Shown piece by piece: positions 52,630 to 62,373 of a DNA stretch of 64,000 nt; position 1 is the stretch's first letter; the number at the start of each line of letters is the position of its first letter. The stretch lies in NCBI RefSeq assembly GCF_029210485.1, contig NZ_JARGET010000028.1, forward strand, positions 53,362-117,361. The letters are read 5' to 3'. This DNA is from Hoeflea sp. YIM 152468 (lineage in GTDB: Bacteria > Pseudomonadota > Alphaproteobacteria > Rhizobiales > Rhizobiaceae). Under the pieces are notes generated by a model. That model searched no databases. It saw only the letters and a program-made list of their open reading frames with translations, and was not told where the DNA came from. The position numbers and the translations under genes are program-made.

Positions 52630-55140
52630 ATGATGCGCATCCTCAAAGGGCTTATCAAGCTCATTCTTTTTCTCATCCCGCTGGCGGTGATGGCCGCGGG
52701 CGCGGGAATGCTGTGGGTGTCCCGGTCACAAGCGCCGGTTGACGGAGCCATGCAGATTGCCGGGTTGGCGGGGGAGGTGACGATTACCCGCGACCGCAAC
52801 GGGGTGCCGCATATCAAGGCCAGAACACGGGCCGATGTGGCGGCGGGTCTTGGCTTTGCCCATGCACAGGAGCGGCTCTGGCAGATGGAAATCAGCCGCA
52901 TGGCCGGGCAGGGCCGGCTGTCGGAATTGTTCGGCGAGGCCACTGTCGGGTCTGATATCTGGCTCAGGACGATGGGGATTTACGAGGCCGCCGAAGCGTC
53001 GCTGCGGGTCATGGACGCAGACACCATGGCCATGCTCGACGGCTATGCGCGCGGCGTCAACGCCTGGATGGAGCGTACGCCGCAGGTGTTTTCGGCGCGA
53101 CTGCCGCCGGAATATCTGATCCTTGGGGTCAAGCCTGAACCCTGGATCGCCGCGCATACGCTGACTGCGATCAAGATGATGTCGATTTCGCTGGCGGAGA
53201 ATCTGGGCGAGGAGGCGCTGCGTCTCGGGTTTTCCCGCATGGGCCTCAGTGAGGCGGAGATCCAGGATTTGTTGCCCTATCTCGATGCCGACATCCCGCC
53301 GCCGATGCCGGATCTGACACGTCTTCTGGGACTGGACACCACGCCGCTGGGTGAAGACCCGACCACGGCGGATGCCTCGGACGTGTTCGCGGAGGACGCG
53401 TTCGCGGGGGACGTGTTCGCGGAGGACGCGTTCGCCGCGATTGACGGCATGCTGGCAACCGGCGCTTCCAACAACTGGGTTCTTTCCGGCGCGCGCACCG
53501 CATCCGGTCTGCCGGTTCTCGCCAATGATCCGCATCTGGGGCTGTCGGCGCCGTCGGTCTGGTATCTGGCGCATCTCGAGGTCACCCACGAATTTGACGA
53601 GCCGCGGCATCTGATCGGCCCGTCCCTGCCGGGCACGCCCTATGTGCTGCTGGGTCGCGGCAACGACATTGCCTGGGGGTTCACCAACACCGCCACCGAT
53701 GCACAGGATGTGTTTGTCGAACGGATCAATCCGGACAACCCGGACGAATACCTGACGCCGACCGGCTGGACCCAGTTCGGGCAGGCTGAGGAGATCATCA
53801 GGGTTCGAGGGGGGGAGAACACGGTCTTCACCCGTCGCTGGACCCGACATGGCCCGGTGTTTCCGGCGGGCTACAAGAAGTTCGACAAATTGCTGCCGGA
53901 CAATACGGTGGCGGCGCTGCAATGGGTGGCGCTTGCGCATGACGACACCACGGCGATGGCCGGTACGCGTTTGTTCGACATGCGTACGGTGGACGATTTC
54001 CAGGCCGGGTTCGAAGCCTTTCTGACGCCGATGCAATCCATGGTGGTTGCCGACACTACAGGCAATATCGGCTTCGTCGCCGCCGGCCGGGTGCCGCTCC
54101 GCGACCCGGCCAACCGGTTGATGGGTCGGGCGCCGGCACCGGGCTGGAACGCAATTTATGACTGGCGCGGCTATGTGCCCTACAAGGATTTGCCGCGCCA
54201 GACCAATCCCGAAAGCGGCCTGATCGCCACCGCAAATACCAAGATTGTCGGGCCGGACTATCCGGTGCATCTGACCTTCGATTGGGAAAGTTCCGACCGC
54301 CAGAACCGGATTGAAGCGCTGATCGACAGCGCTGAAGGCAAGCACTCCGCAGCGACGTCGCGGCAGATGCAGGCGGATGTGTTCTCGCCGGTTTTCGCCC
54401 GGCTGAAGCCGCGCATGCTCAAGGCTTTGGACCGCGCGGTGCTGTCACAGTCTGACCTGGCGCTGGTGGAGCAGATTTCGGCCTGGGATGCCGGGATGGC
54501 GCGCGACAGGATGGAGCCGCTGCTGTTTGTTGCCTGGGTACGGCAAACCATGATCAAGACCTTCGAGGATGATCTCGGGATGCTGTTCAGGGACTGGTTC
54601 AAGATTCGCAGCAAGGTTGTCGAGCGGCTTCTCGACGGAACCACTGCGCGCAACTGGTGCGATGACAAAGCCACTGAGGCAGAGGAAAGCTGCGAGGCAA
54701 TTGTCACGGAGGCGTTTGCGGCTGCCATAAGCGACCTGACCGCGCGCTATGGCGAGGATGCATCGAAGTGGCGCTGGGGCCAGGCCCATTACGCCAAGGG
54801 CAAACACAGCCCGTTCGGCGAGGTCGCGGCGCTTCGCCGATTCTTCAACGTCGAAGTCGAAAGCGGTGGCGGGCCGTTCACGCTGGATCGCGGCCGCACC
54901 CAGATCCAGGATGATGACGACCCCTATGCCAACACCAACGCGGCGAGTTACCGCGGTATCTTCGACATGGCCGATCTCGACCGGGCGACCTATATCCAGA
55001 CCACCGGTCAGTCCGGCAATCTGTTTTCGGGGCATTACAGCGATTTCGCGCCGCTCTGGGCCGATGTGAACTCGATCGAGATCCCGGCAACCGATGTGAG
55101 CGACCCGGAAGGGGTGTGGGCGCTCAGTCCCGGAAGCTGA
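52630..55140 (+). CDS. Penicillin acylase-family N-terminal nucleophile hydrolase
   Basis: This 836-residue precursor has an N-terminal hydrophobic anchor or signal (LIKLILFLIPLAVMAAGAGMLWV), an alpha chain (~35-250) with AHAQERLWQMEISRM, a spacer, and a beta chain beginning at the nucleophile Ser280 in TGASNNWVLSG. NDPHLGLSAPSVWYLAHLE follows it. Autocatalytic cleavage before Ser280 is expected, with the enzyme periplasmic. Residues 251-270 are two copies of DVFAEDAFA(G/A), from a 30-bp direct repeat. Substrate could be an N-acyl homoserine lactone, a beta-lactam or another amide. Confidence 0.93.
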   Translation: MMRILKGLIKLILFLIPLAVMAAGAGMLWVSRSQAPVDGAMQIAGLAGEVTITRDRNGVPHIKARTRADVAAGLGFAHAQERLWQMEISRMAGQGRLSELFGEATVGSDIWLRTMGIYEAAEASLRVMDADTMAMLDGYARGVNAWMERTPQVFSARLPPEYLILGVKPEPWIAAHTLTAIKMMSISLAENLGEEALRLGFSRMGLSEAEIQDLLPYLDADIPPPMPDLTRLLGLDTTPLGEDPTTADASDVFAEDAFAGDVFAEDAFAAIDGMLATGASNNWVLSGARTASGLPVLANDPHLGLSAPSVWYLAHLEVTHEFDEPRHLIGPSLPGTPYVLLGRGNDIAWGFTNTATDAQDVFVERINPDNPDEYLTPTGWTQFGQAEEIIRVRGGENTVFTRRWTRHGPVFPAGYKKFDKLLPDNTVAALQWVALAHDDTTAMAGTRLFDMRTVDDFQAGFEAFLTPMQSMVVADTTGNIGFVAAGRVPLRDPANRLMGRAPAPGWNAIYDWRGYVPYKDLPRQTNPESGLIATANTKIVGPDYPVHLTFDWESSDRQNRIEALIDSAEGKHSAATSRQMQADVFSPVFARLKPRMLKALDRAVLSQSDLALVEQISAWDAGMARDRMEPLLFVAWVRQTMIKTFEDDLGMLFRDWFKIRSKVVERLLDGTTARNWCDDKATEAEESCEAIVTEAFAAAISDLTARYGEDASKWRWGQAHYAKGKHSPFGEVAALRRFFNVEVESGGGPFTLDRGRTQIQDDDDPYANTNAASYRGIFDMADLDRATYIQTTGQSGNLFSGHYSDFAPLWADVNSIEIPATDVSDPEGVWALSPGS
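53380..53439 (+). repeat. 30-bp in-frame direct repeat in the acylase spacer
   Basis: Two 30-bp copies (53380-53409 and 53410-53439) differ only in the last few bases. Each is itself built of two related 15-bp halves (DVFAE and DAFAG). They encode residues 251-270, the presumed linker removed during acylase maturation, ending ten residues before the nucleophile. Confidence 0.92.
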
Positions 55141-55320
55141 GCCAGCAGGGCAAGGCATCCCGGCGGAGGCGGCCTCCGGCGGTTGAGCCGATGAACCTGT
55201 GCGGTTATAAGCTCAACAGCAAATGCGGGCCGACCGGGTGATCTGGCTGGTGGCCAAATCAGCCAGAAAGCCATGCGATATCCGGCTCAAACATCCTTCT
55301 GTCAGAAAAGCGAGACCCCG

Positions 55321-56151
55321 ATGACCAGCACCCCCTTGATTGACTTTCATGACGGACACTCGATCCCGCAGCTCGGTTTCGGCATCTGGCAGATCCCGCA
55401 AGATGAGACCGCTGCGGCTGTTGAAAGCGCGTTGAACACCGGCTACCGACTGATCGACGGCGCCTTCATCTACGGCAACGAGGCCGGTCTGTGCGAGGGG
55501 CTGAAACGCTCAGATGTTGCGCGTGAAGAGGTGTTCGTGACCACCAAGGTCTGGAATGATGCGCATGGGCGCGACAGGGCCCGTGCTTCGGTCGATCGCA
55601 GCCTGAAGAGCATCGGCGTCGATCAGCTCGATCTGGTGCTGATCCACTGGCCGGTGCCGAGCCAGGACCTGTATGTGGAGACCTGGGAGGCCTTGATCGA
55701 AATGCGCAACGAAGGGCTGATGCGCTCGATTGGCGTGTCAAATTTCAACGCCGATCACCTCGCGCGGTTGATCAAGGAGACCGGCGAGGCACCGGTGCTC
55801 AACCAGATCGAGATCAATCCGCAACTGCAGCAGCCGGAGCTCCGCGCGGTCTGCGATGCCCACAGGATCGTTGTCCAGGCCTGGACGCCTTTGGGCAGCG
55901 GCAAGTCTTTCGACGCCGAGCCGATCAAGGCTGCCGCGGCGCGAACCGGCAAGAGCCCGGCGCAGGTCATCCTGCGCTGGCATCTCCAGCTTGATCATGC
56001 GGTGATTACGCGCTCGGTCAATCCGCGGCGTCAGGCCGAAAATCTCGATGTGTTCGATTTCACGTTGACCGGTGACGAGATGAAGGCCATCGCCGGCCTC
56101 GATGTGGGCCTGCGCAACGGCCCTGATCCGTCGGTGTTCAAGCTGATGTAG
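55321..56151 (+). CDS. Aldo/keto reductase
   Basis: This 276-residue NADPH-dependent reductase of the 2,5-diketo-D-gluconate reductase type has PQLGFGIWQIP near the N-terminus. The catalytic tetrad is visible as Asp (YRLIDGAFIYGNE), Tyr (same motif), Lys (VTTKVWN) and His (LVLIHWPVP). IDGAF replaces the common IDTAA. The C-terminal cofactor loop is ITRSVNPRRQAEN. It stands alone, after a 180-base gap. Confidence 0.93.
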   Translation: MTSTPLIDFHDGHSIPQLGFGIWQIPQDETAAAVESALNTGYRLIDGAFIYGNEAGLCEGLKRSDVAREEVFVTTKVWNDAHGRDRARASVDRSLKSIGVDQLDLVLIHWPVPSQDLYVETWEALIEMRNEGLMRSIGVSNFNADHLARLIKETGEAPVLNQIEINPQLQQPELRAVCDAHRIVVQAWTPLGSGKSFDAEPIKAAAARTGKSPAQVILRWHLQLDHAVITRSVNPRRQAENLDVFDFTLTGDEMKAIAGLDVGLRNGPDPSVFKLM

Positions 56152-56181
56152 GCCGGTTCGCCCAAGCGTTTCGCCGACGGA

Positions 56182-56994
56182 TCACAGTTTCCTTGCGATG
56201 AACAGGTGCCCGGCAATCGGCCGGCCCTGTTCGTGGCGGACGATGATGTCGCCGGCTTCAAGGCAATCGAAGCCTGCGGATTGGAGCGCCCGGCGCACAT
56301 AGCCTTGCTGATGGGCGAAGCGCTGGAAGCGGCCGACGGTGTAGGGGCGGCCTTCGAACTCGGCGTCTGGCAGGGTCTCGCTGGAAAAACAGAACAGCGC
56401 ACCGGTCAGAACGTTCTTTTCCACCGCCGCAAACAATGGCTCGAGTTCGCCCAGATAGGGCAGCACGTCGGTGGCCGCGACTATGTCGAACGGGCCATCG
56501 TCATTGTCCTCGAGGTAATCGACCGCATCGGCGACGTAGAGCGTGTCGTAGAGGCCTTTTTCATGGGCGATCTCGACCATGTTTTCAGCCAGATCCAGAC
56601 CAACGGCATCGTCGACCATGTCTTCCAGCGCGCCGCCGGTCAGGCCGGTGCCGCAGCCCAGATCGAGCAGATGCTCGAAGCTTGTCTCGCCAAGCTCCAC
56701 CAGCCGCTGCCGCAGCAGCAGCGGCACATGGTAGCCGAGATCCTCGACCAGCACCTTGTCGAAGACTTCGGCATGCTGGTCAAACAAGGTGGTGACATAG
56801 GCCTCGGGCGCCCGGGCGGGCACGGCGCCGCGCTTCATTGAGGCAAGCCGCACGGCGGCCCCGCCATGATCGTCGGGATCAAGCGCCAGAACCTCTGCGT
56901 AGGCCGCGGCGGCAAGGTCGTAGTCTCCGGATTTCTCCAGCGTCAGCGCACGGTTGTAGGCTTCCGCCAGGGCGTCGTCATCGGTCTTTGCCAT
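56182..56994 (-). CDS. TPR-containing class I SAM-dependent methyltransferase
   Basis: This 270-residue protein has an N-terminal TPR-like hairpin (YNRALTLEKSGDYDLAAAAYAEVLALDPDD) and a methyltransferase domain with motif I LLDLGCGTGLTGGAL near residue 110, then GLDLAENMVEIA and FDIVAATDVLPYLGEL. It resembles the predicted methyltransferases with TPR found in Rhizobiales. Its substrate is unknown. Confidence 0.9.
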   Translation of the reverse strand: MAKTDDDALAEAYNRALTLEKSGDYDLAAAAYAEVLALDPDDHGGAAVRLASMKRGAVPARAPEAYVTTLFDQHAEVFDKVLVEDLGYHVPLLLRQRLVELGETSFEHLLDLGCGTGLTGGALEDMVDDAVGLDLAENMVEIAHEKGLYDTLYVADAVDYLEDNDDGPFDIVAATDVLPYLGELEPLFAAVEKNVLTGALFCFSSETLPDAEFEGRPYTVGRFQRFAHQQGYVRRALQSAGFDCLEAGDIIVRHEQGRPIAGHLFIARKL

Positions 56995-57066
56995 AGGAGG
57001 CTCCAGATCAGGTTTCGCGCCCCTTTTACAGCACGGCGCCGGTGCGGCAAGGCACGAATGCTCAAG

Positions 57067-57897
57067 CTACCTTTTGAGGTGGCGGGTCAACCGCTGTTCG
57101 AGCTTTTGCCAGATGTTGCGCAGCGCCTCGACTATGACCAGATAGAGCACCGCCGCCCAGATATAGGTCTGGAAGTCGAAGGTGCGCGAATAGGCCCGCC
57201 TTGTTTCGCCCATCAGGTCGAAGACGGTGACGATGGCGACAATCGCCGATCCCTTGATCATCAGGATGATTTCGTTGCCATACGGCCTGAGCGCCACGAT
57301 CATGGCCTGGGGCAGGATGATGCGGTGGAAGGTCTGCACCGGCTTGAGCCCCAGGGCTGCGGCGCCCTCGTGCTGACCGCGCGGAACGCTTTCGATGGCG
57401 CCGCGCAGGATTTCGGCCTGATAGGCGGCGGTGTTGAGCGTGAAGGCGAACAGGGCGCAGTTCCAGGCATCGCGGAAGAACACCCACAGGCCCATGGCCT
57501 CCATCTGATCGCGGAAGCTGCCGAAACCGTAATAGATCAGGAACAATTGCGCGATCAGTGGTGTGCCGCGGAAAAAATAGACATAGCCGTAAGCGAGCGC
57601 GGCGAGAAACCGGTTGGACGACATCCGGCCAAAGGCGATGGGCACCGAGAGAAGCGCACCCAGGGTGATCGAGATGCCCACCAATGTCAGCGTTGTGGCC
57701 AGGCCTGAGAGAAACTTCGGGCCATAGGTGGTGACCTTGTCGATGTCCCAGGCGTCGATCAGCCACAGCACAAGGGCAATGCCCGCCAGCACCCAGATGC
57801 CGAGCAAAGTTGCGCCGAGCACCCGCATCGGGCTCCAGCGGAATGCTGCGGCCGGTGGCGCCGGTTGTGGTGGAAGCAGGTTATCGGCAATGCTCAC
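57067..57897 (-). CDS. Amino-acid ABC transporter permease (HisM-like)
   Basis: This 276-residue permease has a first helix near 30-50, FFRGTPLIAQLFLIYYGFG and the EAA loop EGAAALGLKPVQTFHRIILPQA. It overlaps the preceding permease by four bases. After it the transcript meets an unrelated methyltransferase gene, so no ATPase gene is attached. Confidence 0.92.
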   Translation of the reverse strand: MSIADNLLPPQPAPPAAAFRWSPMRVLGATLLGIWVLAGIALVLWLIDAWDIDKVTTYGPKFLSGLATTLTLVGISITLGALLSVPIAFGRMSSNRFLAALAYGYVYFFRGTPLIAQLFLIYYGFGSFRDQMEAMGLWVFFRDAWNCALFAFTLNTAAYQAEILRGAIESVPRGQHEGAAALGLKPVQTFHRIILPQAMIVALRPYGNEIILMIKGSAIVAIVTVFDLMGETRRAYSRTFDFQTYIWAAVLYLVIVEALRNIWQKLEQRLTRHLKR

Positions 57898-58694
57898 TGG
57901 TTCACCCCCGACCGGCGTACCCGGGTTTCGATCCTCGAGAAAGCCACCGATGACAGGATGGCAAGTGACAGAAACAGCAGGCAGGCGATGCCATAGAAGA
58001 AGAAGGCTTCCTTGGTGACCTTGGCAGCTATGCCGGTCTGACGCAGCGTGTCACCGAGCCCGATCACCGAGATCAGGGCGGTGTCCTTGATCAGGATCAT
58101 CCACAGATTGCCCAGCCCCGGCAACGCGATGCGGACCAGTTGCGGCAGGATGAGCAGCCGCATGGTCTTGCCCGGACGCAGACCCAGCGCATAGCCTGCC
58201 TCATACTGGCCTTTGGGGATCGCCTTGAACGCCGAGGACAGCACCTCGCAGGCATAGGCGGAAAAGACCAGCGACAGTGCGACGGTGCCGGCAACAAAGG
58301 AATTGATGTCAAAGCCGCGGTCATAGCCCAGGGCAAGGGCCGCCTCGCGAACGGCGATCTGCAGCCCGAAATAAATCATGAAAATGGTCAGAAGTTCGGG
58401 CAGGCCGCGAAAGATGGTGGTGTAGATGTTGGCCGAGATCCTCAGCGAGCGGATATCGGTCTGCTGTGCCAGCGCCAGGAAAAGGCCGATAATCAGTCCG
58501 ATCGGCAAGGTGCAGGCTGCCAGCGTGATGGTGACGAAGAAACCGCGTGCAACCTCGTCGCCCCAGCCGGTATCGCCACAGGACAGAAGCGAGTTTTCCG
58601 GCAGCAGGTTGAGAAATCCTATCGGCCCGCAAAACGGGTCGAACAGGGAGACAAGCAGATAAAGCTGCTCTCCCAGCGTTGCTGTTGGTTCCAT
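57894..58694 (-). CDS. Amino-acid ABC transporter permease (HisQ-like)
   Basis: This 266-residue permease has the motif IFRGLPELLTIFMIYFGLQ and the EAA loop EAGYALGLRPGKTMRLLILPQL. A 105-base gap separates it from the binding-protein gene upstream on the same strand. Together with the HisM-like gene it makes a heterodimeric channel of the histidine/arginine type. Confidence 0.92.
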   Translation of the reverse strand: MEPTATLGEQLYLLVSLFDPFCGPIGFLNLLPENSLLSCGDTGWGDEVARGFFVTITLAACTLPIGLIIGLFLALAQQTDIRSLRISANIYTTIFRGLPELLTIFMIYFGLQIAVREAALALGYDRGFDINSFVAGTVALSLVFSAYACEVLSSAFKAIPKGQYEAGYALGLRPGKTMRLLILPQLVRIALPGLGNLWMILIKDTALISVIGLGDTLRQTGIAAKVTKEAFFFYGIACLLFLSLAILSSVAFSRIETRVRRSGVNQ

Positions 58695-58799
58695 GCTGTT
58701 CCCTGTACCTTGCCGTCTTGTTTACGGTCTTGGTGCCAAAACGGCGGACGATTGCTCATCCGCCGTCCGGTTGCGCGGCTCTACCGGCTCATCTGCGGA

Positions 58800-59597
58800 T
58801 CAGTCACCGAAGACATCAACGTCAAAATACTTGTCGTTGATGGTCTTGTAGGTGCCATTCTCGCGGATTGCGGCGATCGCTGTGTTGAACATCTCCTGCA
58901 GTTCGGTTTCGCCCTTGCGAAGGGCAATTCCGGCGCCTTCGCCGTTGATCACCGGATCAGGGGTCAGGGTACCCAGCAGCTTGCAGCAGGTGCCGGTATC
59001 CGACTTGAGCCACTCGGACAGCACGATAACGTCATCAATGACGGCGTCGACGCGACCCGCGTCAATGTCGAGCTTGTACTCATCGGGCGTCGGATACAGC
59101 TTCAACTCGGCCGAGGGAAGCTTCTCTTCGGCGTAGTTGGAGTGGGTCGTCGACGACTGCGCACCAATCATCTTGCCCGCCAGGCCGGCATCGGTCGCTT
59201 CGGTGATCGGGCTGTCCTTGGGCACGGCGATGGCCGGTGGCGTGTTGTAGTATTTGTTGGTGAAGTCGACCTTCTCCTTGCGCTCCTCGGTGATCGACAT
59301 CGAGGCGATGATGGCGTCGAATTTGCCGGCGAGAAGGGCGGGGATGATGCCGTCCCAGTCCTGGGTGACGAATTCGCACTCAACCTTCATCTCTTCGCAC
59401 AGCGCGTTGGCGATATCGATGTCGAAGCCGACAAGACTTCCATCGGATTCAAGGTTGTTGAACGGCGGATAAGCGCCTTCGGTGCCGATGATGACCTTCT
59501 TCATGCCACCATGGCTGGCAGCCTGGGCAACGGTGCTCATCGAAAGAGCCAGGGCGGCGGCTGAGATTGCCAGGGTTATACGGCTTGAAATACGCAT
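58800..59597 (-). CDS. Amino-acid ABC transporter substrate-binding protein
   Basis: This 265-residue SBP-family-3 protein has a signal peptide (MRISSRITLAISAAALALSMSTVAQAA) and the family segments EGAYPPFNNLESDGSLVGFDIDIANALC and IIASMSITEERKEKVDFTNKYY. It resembles HisJ/ArgT-type binding proteins. GAGAGGA stands 6 bases before the ATG at 59597. It leads the SBP-permease-permease set. Confidence 0.93.
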   Translation of the reverse strand: MRISSRITLAISAAALALSMSTVAQAASHGGMKKVIIGTEGAYPPFNNLESDGSLVGFDIDIANALCEEMKVECEFVTQDWDGIIPALLAGKFDAIIASMSITEERKEKVDFTNKYYNTPPAIAVPKDSPITEATDAGLAGKMIGAQSSTTHSNYAEEKLPSAELKLYPTPDEYKLDIDAGRVDAVIDDVIVLSEWLKSDTGTCCKLLGTLTPDPVINGEGAGIALRKGETELQEMFNTAIAAIRENGTYKTINDKYFDVDVFGD

Positions 59598-59755
59598 GGG
59601 TGTCCTCTCTGTTGGCTGGATTGCAGCTTGTTGATCGCCGCATTCCGCTTGGTCGCTGGTGTTGTTCACCGCGCTGGGGGGAATATTCCCACTGTTTCAA
59701 GGGAGATTGCAACAGGAAATGCCGGGTTACCCAAAACCAATGCAGGTAATGTTCT

Positions 59756-60985
59756 TCAGGGAGTCTGCTCGATCCTTGCATCGGGCGCGAGACTGCGTTC
59801 GACCCGGATCACGTAAAGCGACGCCAGCACACCCAGAGCGCCGGATACCAGCATGACAATGATCAGCGGATAGGGACCAGTCTCGATCGACAAGATCGCG
59901 CCGGCAATGGCCGACAGCGCCGCGCCACCGCCAATCATCATAGCGCCGCCGAGACCCGAGGCCGATCCGGCCAGGTGCGGGCGGACGCTGACGATGCCGG
60001 CGTTGGCGCTTGGCAAGGTGACGCCGTTTCCAAGGCCGACGAAGAATATCGGGCCGAAGAATGTCAAGGGATGCCACAGGCCGCCCAGAAACAGGGTCAA
60101 GGTCAGCGTCATGCCGAGCGTGGCGATCATGCAGCCGCTGACCATCATGCGGTTGATGCCCACCTGCTGGGCAAACCGGCCCGACAGGAAGTTGCCGGTC
60201 ATGTATCCCAAGGCAATGAAGACAAAGTAGAAACCAAGCTCGGAGGGGTTCATCCCCAACATCGCGGTGGCCACGTATGGCCCACCACCGAGAAACGAGA
60301 AAAACGCGCCGGACGCAAATGTCGCGGTCAAGGTGTAGCCCCAGAACCGGCGCGAGCGAACCAGTTCCGGGTAGGCGCCAAACTGCTTGAGCATGCTGGG
60401 GGAGCGGTTGGTGTTGGTTTCGCCCAGATCCGCCAGTGTCAGGATCAAGGCCGCGACGCCGCACAGGAACAGCAGCACGAATGTCGATTGCCAGCCAAAC
60501 AACTCATCCATGATGCCGCCGAGTGCCGGACCGATCATCGGCGCCAGGGTCATGCCCATGGTCACATAGCCAATCATCGAGGCAGCCTGATCGGCGCTGA
60601 CCATGTCACGGACGATGGCGCGGGACAGCACCATGCCGGACGCCACCGAAGCCTGCACCATGCGGATGACCAGAAAACTTTCGATCGATGGCGCAAACGG
60701 CAGCAGCGCCGTGGCCAGCAGAAAGATCACAAGGCTGACAATCATCACCGGGCGGCGGCCATAGCGATCCGACAGCGGGCCGATCACCAGTTGCAGCAGG
60801 CCGGTGAAAGCCAGATATCCGGAGATTGCCAGCTGCACCAGGGCGTAATCGGCCTGATAATAGGTTGCAATGCTGGGCATCGACGGCAAAAACAGGTTCA
60901 TCGTCAAGGCGCTGAGGCCGGCAATGACCACGAGCGTGAAAATGTGCGGCGGTGTGGTGCGATTGAGAAAAACTGACTTGGTCAT
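59756..60985 (-). CDS. Bcr/CflA-type MFS drug exporter
   Basis: This 409-residue transporter has 12 predicted helices and the DHA1 motifs GPLSDRYGRRPVMIVSLVIFLL (motif A) and GPALGGIMDELFGWQSTFVLL (motif C region). It exports small hydrophobic drugs or metabolites by proton antiport in the family. It is monocistronic; the next same-strand gene begins beyond 61396. Confidence 0.92.
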   Translation of the reverse strand: MTKSVFLNRTTPPHIFTLVVIAGLSALTMNLFLPSMPSIATYYQADYALVQLAISGYLAFTGLLQLVIGPLSDRYGRRPVMIVSLVIFLLATALLPFAPSIESFLVIRMVQASVASGMVLSRAIVRDMVSADQAASMIGYVTMGMTLAPMIGPALGGIMDELFGWQSTFVLLFLCGVAALILTLADLGETNTNRSPSMLKQFGAYPELVRSRRFWGYTLTATFASGAFFSFLGGGPYVATAMLGMNPSELGFYFVFIALGYMTGNFLSGRFAQQVGINRMMVSGCMIATLGMTLTLTLFLGGLWHPLTFFGPIFFVGLGNGVTLPSANAGIVSVRPHLAGSASGLGGAMMIGGGAALSAIAGAILSIETGPYPLIIVMLVSGALGVLASLYVIRVERSLAPDARIEQTP

Positions 60986-61194
60986 GGCCGGTGTTCTGTG
61001 ACGTCACGTGCGACGAAGCAAATGAAATCCGATTGTCCTGATGTAAAGCTGTTGCTTCCGTTGAAGGGAGGTCAAAGCATGGTTGCGTGAAATGCGATAA
61101 GGATTTACTTTGTTTGACTAAAATTCAAACCTCAATTCAGTAGATTCTCAGGGGTTTTTATATTGAGCCTTATTGAAAAAGCTGGACGGGCCTA

Positions 61195-61380
61195 ATGTCC
61201 GGCAACACGCAGGTTGATCAGTGTCCGTTCTGCAACGCCTTTTGGGGCGAGTGTTCGCATGTGCGCTTGCTGCTGGAACTGGAACACGAAGCGGACATGC
61301 GCTCCGCCGACAAACGACAGGAGCGTGAGTCGGCGGAAACCAGCCTCTCGCCGCCGGCAAAGGTACAGCCTGCTCGATGA
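61195..61380 (+). CDS. Small Cys-rich hypothetical protein
   Basis: This 61-residue reading frame begins MSGNTQVDQCPFCNAFWGECSHV, with CPFC and a later Cys and His that could bind zinc. A Glu/Arg-rich helix follows. Only a weak ribosome-binding sequence (GGACGGG) precedes the ATG. It fills the gap between two leftward genes and ends 16 bases before the convergent EamA gene. I do not recognise the family; it may not be real. Confidence 0.5.
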   Translation: MSGNTQVDQCPFCNAFWGECSHVRLLLELEHEADMRSADKRQERESAETSLSPPAKVQPAR

Positions 61381-61396
61381 CCGGCAAGACAGCAGA

Positions 61397-62305
61397 TCAC
61401 GGTGAGTGGCGCGCAGCGGCCCGGCTTGCAGGCTTGGCCGCACTTTTGATGCGTTCGCGGTAGAGGGTGTAGAGGCCTGATCCTATCACGATGGCCCCGC
61501 CGCTTATCATGTAGGCATCCGGGAACTCGCCGAACATCACCATCCCCAGCAGCAAGGCCCAGAGCAAGCCGGTGTAGCGAAAGGGGGCAATGAACGAAAT
61601 GTCGCCTTCGCGCATGGCCATGATGATAAACTGGTAGCCGACCAGAACCAGACAGGCCGCCAGGCTGATAAGACCGACATCATAGGCACTGACGGGACGC
61701 CAGCCTCCCATCGGCCAGATCAGTGCCAGGCCTGCCAGCGCCACCGCGGCGGCGGTGATTGTCGACAGGAACAGCGAGGGGATTGCCGCACTGATCTTGC
61801 GGGTGGCGATATCGCGCACCGTTGCGAAGATGACCGTGCCGACAATCATCAGCGCGTAGGGCGAAAAGCCTTCAACCCCCGGCCGGACGATGATGAGCAC
61901 TCCGGCAAAACCGGTCAGAATAGCCCCCCACCGCCTCCAGCCAACAGGCTCGGCCAGAAACAGCGCCGCGCCCATTGCCACCGCCAGTGGTAGGGCCTGG
62001 AGAATTGCGGATGCATTGGCGAGAGGAATGTGCGTGAGGCCGATCAGGAAGGTGAGCGTGCCGCCAATCTCGCCGATCAGACGAAACGCCACCCAGGGAT
62101 TGACCAGAACACGCAGCGGACGCAGTGCCTGCCGGTGCCGAGCCAGCAGGAAAATCAACAAAGTCGCGACCACGCCCCGCAGGAACATCACCTGAGCCAC
62201 ATTGATCTCTTCCGTCAGCAGCTTGACGATTGAATCATTGAAGGTGAAGCCTGCCATCGACAACGACATGAACAAGGCGCCGCGCATATTGGGAGAAAGG
62301 GCCAT
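61397..62305 (-). CDS. EamA/DMT-family transporter
   Basis: This 302-residue transporter has ten predicted helices in two EamA repeats (first around MSLSMAGFTFNDSIVKLLTEE, second from ~150) and a basic C-terminus. The ATG at 62305 has AGGA 9 bases upstream; longer in-frame starts would run through leader hairpins. The substrate is unknown. The 5' leader contains two strong stem-loops that may control expression. Confidence 0.9.
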   Translation of the reverse strand: MALSPNMRGALFMSLSMAGFTFNDSIVKLLTEEINVAQVMFLRGVVATLLIFLLARHRQALRPLRVLVNPWVAFRLIGEIGGTLTFLIGLTHIPLANASAILQALPLAVAMGAALFLAEPVGWRRWGAILTGFAGVLIIVRPGVEGFSPYALMIVGTVIFATVRDIATRKISAAIPSLFLSTITAAAVALAGLALIWPMGGWRPVSAYDVGLISLAACLVLVGYQFIIMAMREGDISFIAPFRYTGLLWALLLGMVMFGEFPDAYMISGGAIVIGSGLYTLYRERIKSAAKPASRAAARHSP

Positions 62306-62326
62306 GAGGTATCCTGTACAGCAACC

Positions 62327-62361
62327 GCCTTCGCGCGGTCTCTGGCGAGGCGCGCGAAGGC
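62327..62361 (-). promoter_or_regulatory. Leader stem-loop proximal to the EamA gene
   Basis: GCCTTCGCGCG (62327-62337) and CGCGCGAAGGC (62351-62361) are perfect 11-bp complements with a 13-base loop. On the minus strand the structure ends about 20 bases before the EamA start, near the ribosome-binding site, so it could affect translation initiation. Confidence 0.6.
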
Positions 62362-62373
62362 AATGCAAAAAAA

